Below are positions 29,734 to 39,629 of a stretch of DNA of 64,000 nt, one piece after another. Source of the DNA: an uncultured Pelagibacteraceae bacterium (lineage in GTDB: Bacteria > Pseudomonadota > Alphaproteobacteria > Pelagibacterales > Pelagibacteraceae); the NCBI GenBank assembly GCA_902533445.1, contig CACALX010000001.1:62001-126000 (forward strand), written 5' to 3'. Each line of letters begins with the position of its first letter. Within the stretch, counting starts at the first letter, position 1. The translations under genes were made by a program, and so were the position numbers. The notes below the pieces were generated by a model, which saw only the letters and a list, made by a program, of their open reading frames with translations, was not told where the DNA came from and made no database searches.

Positions 29734-31554
29734 TTATTCAACTGTAACTGATTTAGCTAAATTTCTTGGTTTATCTATATCATAACCCATTTTCAAAGCT
29801 GAATAATAAGCAAGCTTTTGAAGTGGAATTGTTAAAAGGAATGGTAATAAATCCTCGTTTGTATTTTCTACTTCAATAGTTTCCCAAATATTCTCTGAAA
29901 CAATTTCATCCTTGCTTTTGTTTGTAATTAAAAGAACTTTAGCACCTCTTGCTATAACTTCCTGCATGTTAGAAATTGTTTTTTTATAGTAACTGTCTCT
30001 TGGTGCTAGAACAACAACTGGCATTCCTTCCTCTATCAATGCAAGTGGTCCATGTTTCATTTCACCAGCTGGATAACCCTCTGCATGAACATAAGATAAT
30101 TCTTTCAATTTCAACGCACCTTCCAAAGCTATTGGGAAAGAGAAACCTCTGCCAAGGAACATAGATCCTTTAGCTTCATTAAATGTTGAGGATATTGCTT
30201 GAATGTCATTATCTATTAATAAAGTTTTTTCTATTAAGTTTGGTAAATTTTTAAGATCTTTAATTTTTTCTTGATAATTTTTTTTATCAATTTGACCAGA
30301 CAAAGATCCAATTTTTAAAGCTAAAATATATAAAACAAGTATTTGACCTAAGAAAGCTTTTGTTGATGCAACCCCAATTTCAGGTCCGCAGTGAATTGGT
30401 AAAACAAAATTTGAGTCTCTTGCTATGGAGCTTTCAATTACATTAACTACAGCACATGTTTTCATATTATTTTTGTTACAAAGATCCAAGGCAGCATAAG
30501 TATCTGCAGTCTCACCAGACTGAGATACAAAAATATATAAACTATCCTTTTTAAATCTATTTTTTCTATATCTAAACTCAGAAGCTATATCGATATTAAC
30601 ATCTAAAGAAGTTAATTCTTCAAACCAATATTTTGCCATTAAGCAAGAATGATAAGCAGTACCACAGCCAATTAAAGTAACTGATTTAATCTCGTTAATT
30701 TTCCATGGAAAATTGAAAATATTTATCTCATTATTTACGCTGTCTAAATATTCTTTAATTCCTGCATTTATTGTTACAGGCTGCTCTTCTATTTCTTTAG
30801 CCATAAAGTGTTTAAAGTCACCTTTATCATAACTTGTCTTGTTAGATGATAATTCTAAAATTTTTTTGTTAATTTTCTTACCCTCTTCATTGTAAAAATG
30901 AACTTGATCTTTTTTAACAATACAAAACTCTCCATCATCAAGATAAGTAATTTTGTTTGTCATTGATTTTAAAGCATAAGAGTCTGACCCTAAGTAATTT
31001 TCATTAGGACCATAACCAACAGCTAATGGTGATCCTCTCCTTGCACCTACAATTAAATCTGGAATATCTTTAAAAATTATACCTAATGCAAAACTTCCAT
31101 GAAGTTGTTTTAAAGTTTTGGTTATTGCCTCTTCCAGTTCCATAGTTTTTAAATTTTCTGTAATTAAATGAACAATTACCTCAGTATCAGTCTGAGATTT
31201 GAAAGTATGACCCTTATTAACTAAATGTTTTTTTAGAATTGTGGAATTCTCTATTATTCCATTATGGACAACAGAAACATTATCTGATGAGTGTGGGTGA
31301 GCGTTAATACTATTGGGAAATCCATGAGTAGCCCATCTGACATGGCCTATCCCTATATTTCCTTTTAAAGATTTTAAATCAAAGTTTTGTTCTAAATTAT
31401 CAACTCTTCCCTCAGATTTAACCTCATTAATTTCACCACCAAATAAAGTTGCAACCCCTGCAGAGTCATAACCTCTATATTCAAGTTTTTTTAAAGAATT
31501 TATAATATTTGCAGAAACAGATTTATTGCTAGATATTCCTATAATTCCACACAT
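29734..31554 (-). CDS. glmS: Glucosamine-6-phosphate synthase
   Basis: MCGIIGI, LEYRGYDSAGVA, SQSGETADTYAAL, C-terminal DKPRNLAKSVTVE. Confidence 0.97.
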   Translation of the reverse strand: MCGIIGISSNKSVSANIINSLKKLEYRGYDSAGVATLFGGEINEVKSEGRVDNLEQNFDLKSLKGNIGIGHVRWATHGFPNSINAHPHSSDNVSVVHNGIIENSTILKKHLVNKGHTFKSQTDTEVIVHLITENLKTMELEEAITKTLKQLHGSFALGIIFKDIPDLIVGARRGSPLAVGYGPNENYLGSDSYALKSMTNKITYLDDGEFCIVKKDQVHFYNEEGKKINKKILELSSNKTSYDKGDFKHFMAKEIEEQPVTINAGIKEYLDSVNNEINIFNFPWKINEIKSVTLIGCGTAYHSCLMAKYWFEELTSLDVNIDIASEFRYRKNRFKKDSLYIFVSQSGETADTYAALDLCNKNNMKTCAVVNVIESSIARDSNFVLPIHCGPEIGVASTKAFLGQILVLYILALKIGSLSGQIDKKNYQEKIKDLKNLPNLIEKTLLIDNDIQAISSTFNEAKGSMFLGRGFSFPIALEGALKLKELSYVHAEGYPAGEMKHGPLALIEEGMPVVVLAPRDSYYKKTISNMQEVIARGAKVLLITNKSKDEIVSENIWETIEVENTNEDLLPFLLTIPLQKLAYYSALKMGYDIDKPRNLAKSVTVE

Positions 31555-31557
31555 AAT

Positions 31558-32181
31558 TTATTTTTTCTTTCTTTTATAATTTTTAATTTCCACTTGTACA
31601 GATCTAGTTAATGCTAGAGATTTTTTTTTAACATTTTTTGTTATTACAGACCCTGCACCAACAATACTTTCTTTGTCAATTTTTACAGGAGCCACTAAAG
31701 ATGAATTTGATCCTATAAATACTTTATCTTTTATTATTGTCTTACTTTTTTTTACACCATCATAATTACAGGTAATTGTCCCAGCACCAACATTTACCAT
31801 CTTACCAATATTACTATCTCCAACATAGGATAAATGATTAATTTTTGAATTGTTTCCAACAGTTGATTTTTTAATCTCTACAAAATTTCCTACTTTTGAA
31901 CCTTCTTTAAGAATTGTATCTGGTCTAATTCTTGCATAAGGACCTATCTCAACTTTATTTTCTAACTTACAAGACTCTAGATGTGAAAAAGATTTAATAA
32001 CAACATTATTTCCTATTTTAACTTTAGAACCAATTACCACATATGGTTCGATTGTAACTCCTTTTCCAATTTTGGTATCATTTGAAAAAAAAATAGTTTC
32101 AGGACCTATCATTTTAACATCAGCTTTCAAAAATTTATTTCGAAGTTTATTTTGATTATTTTGCTGCTTTTTATGTTTCAT
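31558..32181 (-). CDS. glmU: GlmU acetyltransferase (left-handed beta-helix) domain only
   Basis: IGPETIFFSNDTKIGKGVTIEPYVVIG, GPYARIRPDTILKEGSKVGNFVEIKKS, GAGTITCNYDGVKKSKT, IGSNSSLVAPV; no N-terminal nucleotidyltransferase. Confidence 0.85.
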   Translation of the reverse strand: MKHKKQQNNQNKLRNKFLKADVKMIGPETIFFSNDTKIGKGVTIEPYVVIGSKVKIGNNVVIKSFSHLESCKLENKVEIGPYARIRPDTILKEGSKVGNFVEIKKSTVGNNSKINHLSYVGDSNIGKMVNVGAGTITCNYDGVKKSKTIIKDKVFIGSNSSLVAPVKIDKESIVGAGSVITKNVKKKSLALTRSVQVEIKNYKRKKK

Positions 32182-32250
32182 CTAGATTTTCTTTACATTA
32201 AGTATATATGTTAATTAATTCACAAATTATTTCTTTAAAATACTTTTAAC

Positions 32251-32916
32251 ATGAAACAAAAATTTACAGTATTGTTTGATTTAGATGGAACTTTAATAGA
32301 TACAGCACCAGATTTAATAACGGCACACAACCATGTAATGAAAAAATTTGGTTATCCAACAAAAACATTGGGTGAATTAAAAAATGCAGTTGGCAAAGGT
32401 GCAAAAGCTATGATGGCAAAAGCTAATGGTCAATGGAAGTGGTTTGATGAAAAAATTCAAAATGAAATGACTGATGAATTTTTGTCTTTCTATGGAAAAA
32501 ATATTTATAACAAAAGCACTTTAATAAATGGAGTAAAAGATTTTTTAAATTGGTGTAAAAATGAAAATATCTCAATGGCTGTTTGTACTAACAAAACTGA
32601 GCATCTTGCTGTTGATCTTTTAAAAAAAATTGGAATTTATGATTATTTTGAATATGTAGCGGGGTACAATACATTTGATTATTGTAAACCCGATCCTAGA
32701 CACTTAACTACAGTTATAGAAATTCTAGATGGTGATTTAAAAAAATCTATTATGATTGGAGATAGCGAAACTGATGCAAACTCAGCGAAAGCAGCTGATA
32801 TTCCAATGATATTGTTAAAGTATGGATATACTGAAAAAAAATCTGACGAAATCTACCATAATCACCTAATAAAAGATTTTGTTGGTATAGAAAAAATCAT
32901 ATCTAAATATCTTTAA
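32251..32916 (+). CDS. gph: Phosphoglycolate phosphatase-like HAD hydrolase
   Basis: VLFDLDGTLIDTAPDL, AVCTNKTE, KPDPRHL, MIGDSETDANSAKAA. Confidence 0.85.
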   Translation: MKQKFTVLFDLDGTLIDTAPDLITAHNHVMKKFGYPTKTLGELKNAVGKGAKAMMAKANGQWKWFDEKIQNEMTDEFLSFYGKNIYNKSTLINGVKDFLNWCKNENISMAVCTNKTEHLAVDLLKKIGIYDYFEYVAGYNTFDYCKPDPRHLTTVIEILDGDLKKSIMIGDSETDANSAKAADIPMILLKYGYTEKKSDEIYHNHLIKDFVGIEKIISKYL

Positions 32917-32969
32917 TATTGATTAATTTATTTTAGCTATTAAAACAAAATTACTTATAAGGAGTTATT

Positions 32970-34472
32970 TTGTTACTACATACTGTTAAAGTTTTTCCAT
33001 CTAAAATTCATTTACCTAAGAAAAAACAACTTGCCTGGAAAATTGCAGAAATTGCAAGTGATAATGCTAGACTAAATAAAGAAGCAGTTGAAATGGTGAT
33101 CAATAGAATTATTGATAATGCTTCAGTTGCTATTGCTTCTTTAAATAGAAGGCCTGTTATTTCATCAAGAGAAATGGCTTTGAAGCATTTTAGAAAAAAT
33201 GGAGCAACTATTTTTGGAGTTAACTCAAAACTAAAATTTGATTGTGAATGGGCAGCATGGTCAAATGGAACTGCTGTGAGAGAACTTGATTTTCATGATA
33301 CTTTTTTAGCAGCAGATTATAGTCACCCTGGTGATAATATTCCCCCACTATTGAGTGTAGCTCAACAAAATAGAAAAAGTGGTTTAGATTTATTAAGAGG
33401 TATTATTACTGCTTACGAAGTTCAAGTAAATTTAGTTAAAGGGATTTGTTTACACAAACATAAAGTAGATCACATTGCTCACCTGGGTCCAAGTGTTGCT
33501 GCAGGATTAGGATCGATGTTAAAATTAGATACTGAAACAATTTACCAAGCAGTTCAACAAGCACTACACACAACTATTTCTACAAGACAATCAAGAAAAG
33601 GAGAGATATCTAGTTGGAAAGCATATGCGCCCGCACATGCAGGAAAACTTGCAATAGAGGCTGTTGATAGAGTCATGAGAGGTGAAGGCGCTCCAAGCCC
33701 AATTTACGAAGGTGAAGATAGTGTAATTGCAAGAATTCTAGATGGTAAAAAAGCAAAATACAAAGTCCCTTTACCTAAAAAAGGAGAAAGTAAAAAAGCT
33801 ATATTAGAAACTTATACAAAAGAATATTCTGCAGAGTATCAATCTCAGGCTTTAATAGATCTTGCAAAGAAATTAAAAACTAAAATACCAAATTTAAATC
33901 AAATCAAAAAAATAGAAATTTATACAAGTCATCATACACATTATGTAATTGGAACAGGTGCAAATGATCCACAAAAAATGGATCCAGATGCAAGTAGAGA
34001 AACATTGGATCACTCTATAATGTATATTTTTGCAGTCGCCCTAGAAGATGGTGATTGGCATCATGTAAAATCTTATACAAAATCAAGAGCTAATAGAAAA
34101 AGTACTATTAAGATATGGAATTCAATAACAACCTATGAAGATAAAAAATGGACAAAAAAATATCATGATCCAGATCCAAAAAAGAAATCTTTTGGAGCAA
34201 AAGTTGTTGTTACATTGAATAGTGGGAAAAAAGTAACTGAAGAACTAGATAGAGCTGATTCTCATCCATATGGAGCAAGGCCATTTAAAAGAGATAATTA
34301 TATAAATAAATTTTTAACTCTAACAGATGGCATTTTAGATAAAAAAGAGAGCGATCGTTTTTTAAGAAATGTTCAAAATTTAAAAAACTTAAAAGCTGGT
34401 CAATTAGATAAACTAAATATTGAGATTAAAAAAAGTAAGTTAAAAAGAAATTTAAAAAAAGGAATTTTTTAA
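32970..34472 (+). CDS. prpD: 2-methylcitrate dehydratase (MmgE/PrpD)
   Basis: [37 protein letters not shown] start preceded by AAGGAG; followed by prpB and prpC. Confidence 0.93.
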   Translation: MLLHTVKVFPSKIHLPKKKQLAWKIAEIASDNARLNKEAVEMVINRIIDNASVAIASLNRRPVISSREMALKHFRKNGATIFGVNSKLKFDCEWAAWSNGTAVRELDFHDTFLAADYSHPGDNIPPLLSVAQQNRKSGLDLLRGIITAYEVQVNLVKGICLHKHKVDHIAHLGPSVAAGLGSMLKLDTETIYQAVQQALHTTISTRQSRKGEISSWKAYAPAHAGKLAIEAVDRVMRGEGAPSPIYEGEDSVIARILDGKKAKYKVPLPKKGESKKAILETYTKEYSAEYQSQALIDLAKKLKTKIPNLNQIKKIEIYTSHHTHYVIGTGANDPQKMDPDASRETLDHSIMYIFAVALEDGDWHHVKSYTKSRANRKSTIKIWNSITTYEDKKWTKKYHDPDPKKKSFGAKVVVTLNSGKKVTEELDRADSHPYGARPFKRDNYINKFLTLTDGILDKKESDRFLRNVQNLKNLKAGQLDKLNIEIKKSKLKRNLKKGIF

Positions 34473-35368
34473 TGCACTTTGTTGAAAAAGAACCAAGTCA
34501 AAAAAGAATTGATTTTGACCAAAAACTTAAATCAAATAAAATTCTAAGAGTTCCTGGTGCTTACAATCCTCTAACAGCTAAATTGATTGAGGAAATTGGT
34601 TATGATGCAGTTTACGTATCAGGAGGTGTTATGGCTAATGATCTTGGTTTTCCTGATATTGGTTTAACAACACTTCAAGATGTGAGTACCAGATCTTATT
34701 TAATATCTAGGGTAACAAATCTTCCAACAATTGTTGATATAGATACAGGATTTAAATCTTGTAAAGAAACTATAGAAACTTTTGAAGAGTTTGGATTGAC
34801 AGGTGTTCATTTAGAAGATCAAATTGAAAGAAAAAGATGCGGACATCTAGATAATAAGGAACTTATTTCAACAGAGGCTATGGTTTCGAAAATAAAAGAA
34901 TGTGTAGCTTCAAAAAAAGATCAAAACTTTAAAATTATAGCACGTTCAGATGCAAAAAGTGTTGAGGGAATTGATAAGATGATTGATAGATGTAAAGCCT
35001 ACATTGATGCTGGAGCAGAAATTATATTTCCTGAAGCTTTACATGATAAAAAAGATTTTGAAAAAGTAAGAAAAGAACTTTCATGTTATTTGTTAGCCAA
35101 TATGACTGAATTTGGTAAATCCAAGCTATTAAACTATAAAGAGTTAGAAAACCTTGGATATAATATTGTTATATATCCAGTAACGACGCAAAGACTAGCA
35201 ATGAAAAACGTTGAAGATGGATTAAGAGACATTTATACAAATGGACATCAAAATAATATAATAGATAAGATGCAGACAAGAAAAAGATTATATGAATTGG
35301 TAGAATACGAAAAATACAATTCTTTAGATGAAAAAATTTATAATTTTAGTACAGAAGGACATGAATAA
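34472..35368 (+). CDS. prpB: Methylisocitrate lyase
   Basis: RVPGAYNPLTAKLIEEIGYDAVYVSGG, HLEDQIERKRCGHLDNKEL, IIARSDAKSVEG. Confidence 0.93.
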   Translation: MHFVEKEPSQKRIDFDQKLKSNKILRVPGAYNPLTAKLIEEIGYDAVYVSGGVMANDLGFPDIGLTTLQDVSTRSYLISRVTNLPTIVDIDTGFKSCKETIETFEEFGLTGVHLEDQIERKRCGHLDNKELISTEAMVSKIKECVASKKDQNFKIIARSDAKSVEGIDKMIDRCKAYIDAGAEIIFPEALHDKKDFEKVRKELSCYLLANMTEFGKSKLLNYKELENLGYNIVIYPVTTQRLAMKNVEDGLRDIYTNGHQNNIIDKMQTRKRLYELVEYEKYNSLDEKIYNFSTEGHE

Positions 35369-36492
35369 TGAGTGATGACATTAAAAAAGGTTTGCTTGGA
35401 ATTGTTGTAGATGAAACTGAAGTTTCAAAAGTTATGCCAGAGATTAACTCTCTGACATATAGAGGTTATGCTGCTCAAGATTTATGTGAATATTGCAGAT
35501 TCGAGGAAGTTGCTTATTTAATTCTAAATAAAGATTTACCTAACACTATCCAATTAAGACAATTTGAAAAAGAAGAGAGAAATAATAGAGAGCTTACGAA
35601 AAATTTATATGAAATTATAAAACACATGCCCAAAAAATCCCATCCAATGGATGTTGCAAGAACAGCTGTTAGTGTAATGGGATTAGAAGATAAAGAGACC
35701 TCCAACTCTACTCCAGAGGCTAATATGCGAAAAGCATTAAGAATTTTTGCTAAAACACCTACAGCTCTTGCTGCTTTTTATAGAATTAGAAGTGGTAAAA
35801 AAATAATTAAACCTAAAAAGAATTTAACTTTTGCTGAAAACTTTTTCTACATGTGCTTTGGAAAAGTGCCTCAAAAAGAAATTGTTAAAGCATTTGATGT
35901 TTCTTTAATATTGTACGCTGAACACAGTTTCAATGTTTCAACTTTTACTGCTAGAACAATTACAAGTAGTTTATCTGATATTCATGGAGCAATTACAGGC
36001 GCAATCGCTAGTTTAAAAGGTCCATTACATGGTGGAGCAAATGAAGAAGTAATGCACATGATGAACAGAATTAAAAAACCAGAAAATGCACTAAAATGGA
36101 TTAATAATGCTCTTAAAAATAAAGAGGTAGTTATGGGCTTTGGTCATAGAGTTTATAAATCAGGAGACTCAAGAGTTCCAACTATGAGAAATTATTTTGG
36201 TAAAGTTGCTAAACTTAAAAAAGATAAAAAGTTTGAAAAAATTTACGATATTGTTGAAAAAGTTATGATCAAAAAGAAAAATATCCATCCCAATGTGGAC
36301 TACCCTACTGGTCCAATGTATCATTTAATGGGATTTGATACTGATTTTTTCACGCCTATATTTGTTATTTCTAGAATTACAGGTTGGTCGGCGCATATTA
36401 TGGAACAACATGCTGCAAACAAACTTATTCGACCACTTGCTAAATATAAAGGTAGCAAGCATCGAAAAGTAATGGAATTAAATTACAGATAA
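35368..36492 (+). CDS. prpC: 2-methylcitrate synthase
   Basis: Citrate synthase family: LYAEHSFNVSTFTAR, GPLHGGANEEV, GFGHRVYKSGDSR; in prpDBC. Confidence 0.92.
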   Translation: MSDDIKKGLLGIVVDETEVSKVMPEINSLTYRGYAAQDLCEYCRFEEVAYLILNKDLPNTIQLRQFEKEERNNRELTKNLYEIIKHMPKKSHPMDVARTAVSVMGLEDKETSNSTPEANMRKALRIFAKTPTALAAFYRIRSGKKIIKPKKNLTFAENFFYMCFGKVPQKEIVKAFDVSLILYAEHSFNVSTFTARTITSSLSDIHGAITGAIASLKGPLHGGANEEVMHMMNRIKKPENALKWINNALKNKEVVMGFGHRVYKSGDSRVPTMRNYFGKVAKLKKDKKFEKIYDIVEKVMIKKKNIHPNVDYPTGPMYHLMGFDTDFFTPIFVISRITGWSAHIMEQHAANKLIRPLAKYKGSKHRKVMELNYR

Positions 36493-36506
36493 TACAATTA
36501 TATTTA

Positions 36507-37520
36507 TTAACTAAATGCTTCTGCCCAAGTTCCTTGGGTTGATGCTTTAGAATATTCTGTAGCTCTTCCTTCAAAGAAGTTCATGTGCTCTACAGCATTT
36601 AACATCGTATCTAACCAAGTTAATGGGTTTTTATCAATGTCATAGATTGCTTCTAATCCTAACTGATCTAATCTTCTATTTGCAATAAAACGAATATATT
36701 TTTTAATATCATCTGCAGTCAAACCTTCCATTGGACCCATTTGAAAAGCTAAATCGATAAAAGCATCTTCATGCTCAACAATTGTTCTGCAAGCTTCATA
36801 AATTTCTTTTTTCAATTGAGGTGTCCATGTTTCAGGATTTTCTTTAATGAAATCTTTAAATAATCTGATCATAGAATTGCAATGCAACGTCTCATCTCTT
36901 ACTGACCAAGTAACGATCTGACCCATTCCTTTCATCTTGTTGTGTCTTGGAAAGTTTAACAAAATTGCAAAACTTGCGAATAACTGAAGACCTTCTGTGA
37001 AAGCACTAAATACAGCAATTGTTTTTGCAATATCATGATTTGATTTAACATCAAAACCTTGCATGTAATCGTATTTATCTTTCATTTCTTTGTACTTCAT
37101 GAATGCTGAATACTCAGACTCTGGCATACCAATTGTATCTAACAAATGTGAGTAAGCTGCAATATGAACAGTTTCCATTGAAGCAAAAGATGACATCATC
37201 ATTAATACTTCGGTTGGTTTAAATACATTCATGTAATGTCTTATGTAACAGTTGCTAACTTCTACATCTGCTTGCGTAAAAAATCTAAATATTTGTGTTA
37301 ATAGATTTTTTTCTGAAGCTGAAAGATTTTTTTGCCAATCTCTCACATCATCTCCAAGTGGAACTTCTTCTGGTAACCAGTGAATTCTTTGTTGAGTTAA
37401 CCATGCATCATAGCACCATGGGTATCTAAAAGGTTTATAAACTGGATTTGCAACAAGCAATCCATTATTGTTTTTTTGTGGTTGAATAATTTCTGACTTA
37501 ACTTTTTCTGCTACTGACAT
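36507..37520 (-). CDS. nrdB: Class I ribonucleotide reductase beta subunit
   Basis: FFTQADVEVSNCYIRHYM, SMETVHIAAYSHL (radical Tyr context), TFKDFIKENPE-type C-terminal half; start trimmed to MSVAEK. Confidence 0.92.
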   Translation of the reverse strand: MSVAEKVKSEIIQPQKNNNGLLVANPVYKPFRYPWCYDAWLTQQRIHWLPEEVPLGDDVRDWQKNLSASEKNLLTQIFRFFTQADVEVSNCYIRHYMNVFKPTEVLMMMSSFASMETVHIAAYSHLLDTIGMPESEYSAFMKYKEMKDKYDYMQGFDVKSNHDIAKTIAVFSAFTEGLQLFASFAILLNFPRHNKMKGMGQIVTWSVRDETLHCNSMIRLFKDFIKENPETWTPQLKKEIYEACRTIVEHEDAFIDLAFQMGPMEGLTADDIKKYIRFIANRRLDQLGLEAIYDIDKNPLTWLDTMLNAVEHMNFFEGRATEYSKASTQGTWAEAFS

Positions 37521-39448
37521 GATAAACACTCCTCGTACTCTGGTTCGCTATTTTTGGTTGATTTATTTTTATATACATTAGCCATGATGTCAGTTGACTT
37601 AGAGTCGTTAACATTCTCAGCTCTTTGAATTGATTTTGATCTACAATAATAAAGGCTTTTTAAACCTTTCTTCCACGCATCAAAATGAATTTTATGTAAT
37701 TCTTTTTTATGAACATCTGCAGGTAAAAATAAGTTAACTGATTGAGCTTGTGAAATAAAAGGAGTTCTGTCTCCGCTCAATTCAATTATCCAGCTCTGAT
37801 TAAGTTCAAATGCAGTTTTAAATACATCTTTTTCTAAATCAGTTAAAAAATCTAAATGGTTAACTGAGCCTTGGTTTGTAGTAATACTAGACCAAGTTTC
37901 CTCATCATTTTTACCGTGACTTTCAAGAATTTCTTCAAGATATCTGTTTCTCACATTAAACGAACCAGATAAAGTTTTATGAGTATAACTGTTTGCTGCA
38001 ATGGGCTCTACTCCTGGAGAAGCTCCTCCACAAATAATAGAAATTGATGCTGTTGGTGCAATCGCAGTTTTGTTAGAAAATCTTTCTTGATAACCATACT
38101 CTGCAGCATCAGGACACGCTCCTCTTTCTTCAGCTAAATCTTTAGATGCTTGATTAACTTTTTCGTGAATGTTTTTAAATATTTTTTTATTCCATGATTT
38201 TGCCATTACAGACTCAAGTGGAATTCTATTTTTCTGTAAAAAAGAGTGGAAACCCATCACACCCAAACCAACACTTCTCTCTCTTTCAGCAGAATATTTA
38301 GCATCTTTAAATTGTTCAGGAGCTTTGTTAATGAAATCAGATAACACATTATCTAAAAATCTCATTACATCACTAATCATATCTGGATCATCTTTCCATT
38401 CTTCATATTTTTCTAAATTTAAAGATGATAAACAGCACACCGCTGTTCTATCTCTTCCGTCTTTATCAATTCCTGTAGGAAGAGTTATTTCACTACATAA
38501 GTTAGAAGTTTTAACAGTTAGATTTGCTAACTTGTGATGTTGAGGAATTTGTCGGTTAACTGTATCTATATAAATTATATATGGCTCACCGGTTTCAATT
38601 CTAGCAGTTAATAATCTTATCCATAAATTTCTTGCGGAAATAGTTTGTTGCACAGTTCCGTCTGCAGGACTTTTTAATGCCCACTGTTCATCTGTTTCAA
38701 CTGCTCTCATGAAAGCATCTGAAACTAAAACACCATGATGTAAATTTAATGCTTTTCTATTTGGATCTCCACCAGTTGGTCTTCTCATTTCAATAAACTC
38801 TTCTATCTCAGGATGATCAATTGGAAGATAACAAGCAGCAGAACCTCTTCTTAATGAACCTTGGCTAATTGCCATTGTGAGAGAGTCCATTACTTTAATA
38901 AAAGGAATTATTCCTGAAGTTTTTCCAACTCTGCCAATTTTTTCTCCAATAGATCTTAGGTTACCCCAGTAGCTTCCAATTCCCCCACCCTTTGCAGCAA
39001 GCCAAACATTCTCACTCCAAAGATCTAAAATTCCACCTAAGCTATCAGATGCTTCATTTAAAAAACATGAAATAGGCAAACCTCTTTTAGTTCCGCCGTT
39101 TGATAAAACTGGTGTTGCTGGCATAAACCAAAGATTACTAATGTAATTATAAATTCTTTGTGCATGTAAATTGTCATCAGCATAAGTACTTGCTACTCTT
39201 GCAAATAAATCTTGATAAGATTCGTTTAAACCAAGGTATCTATCTTTTAAAGTTGCTTTACCAAAATCTGTGAGTTTCGAATCTTTAGAACGATCAATTT
39301 TAATTATTATACCTTTTTCGTTTTGAAATAATTCTGTTTCATTATTTAAAGAAAATAAATCAGGCTTATTCGCTTTTGAAACTTCTTTAACTTCTGGGCT
39401 ATATTCGGAGACAGCTTTCTTGAGAGCTTGAGATAGAATATTATTCAT
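37511..39448 (-). CDS. nrdA: Class I ribonucleotide reductase alpha subunit
   Basis: NGGTKRGLPISCFLNEASDSL, NLCSEITLP, LSSLNLEKY, C-terminal CLSCQ. Confidence 0.94.
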   Translation of the reverse strand: MNNILSQALKKAVSEYSPEVKEVSKANKPDLFSLNNETELFQNEKGIIIKIDRSKDSKLTDFGKATLKDRYLGLNESYQDLFARVASTYADDNLHAQRIYNYISNLWFMPATPVLSNGGTKRGLPISCFLNEASDSLGGILDLWSENVWLAAKGGGIGSYWGNLRSIGEKIGRVGKTSGIIPFIKVMDSLTMAISQGSLRRGSAACYLPIDHPEIEEFIEMRRPTGGDPNRKALNLHHGVLVSDAFMRAVETDEQWALKSPADGTVQQTISARNLWIRLLTARIETGEPYIIYIDTVNRQIPQHHKLANLTVKTSNLCSEITLPTGIDKDGRDRTAVCCLSSLNLEKYEEWKDDPDMISDVMRFLDNVLSDFINKAPEQFKDAKYSAERERSVGLGVMGFHSFLQKNRIPLESVMAKSWNKKIFKNIHEKVNQASKDLAEERGACPDAAEYGYQERFSNKTAIAPTASISIICGGASPGVEPIAANSYTHKTLSGSFNVRNRYLEEILESHGKNDEETWSSITTNQGSVNHLDFLTDLEKDVFKTAFELNQSWIIELSGDRTPFISQAQSVNLFLPADVHKKELHKIHFDAWKKGLKSLYYCRSKSIQRAENVNDSKSTDIMANVYKNKSTKNSEPEYEECLSCQ

Positions 39449-39482
39449 AATTTTTTTATTATATTATTTTAGCTTTGCGAAA

Positions 39483-39497
39483 ACAACTATATGTTGT
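39483..39497. promoter_or_regulatory. Candidate NrdR-box-like palindrome ACAACTATATGTTGT
   Basis: Perfect inverted repeat ACAAC-TATAT-GTTGT, 35-49 bp upstream of the nrdA start. Confidence 0.45.
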
Positions 39498-39629
39498 AGG
39501 CGCTTTGATTAAGTATACTAAATAAACGTTTAATCAATGGAACATTTATAGAACGCGACAATATAATTATCAATAAAAAAATTGAATTTTTTTAAAGAAA
39601 TTAACATAAAAAGAGTAAGTAGTGGATAA

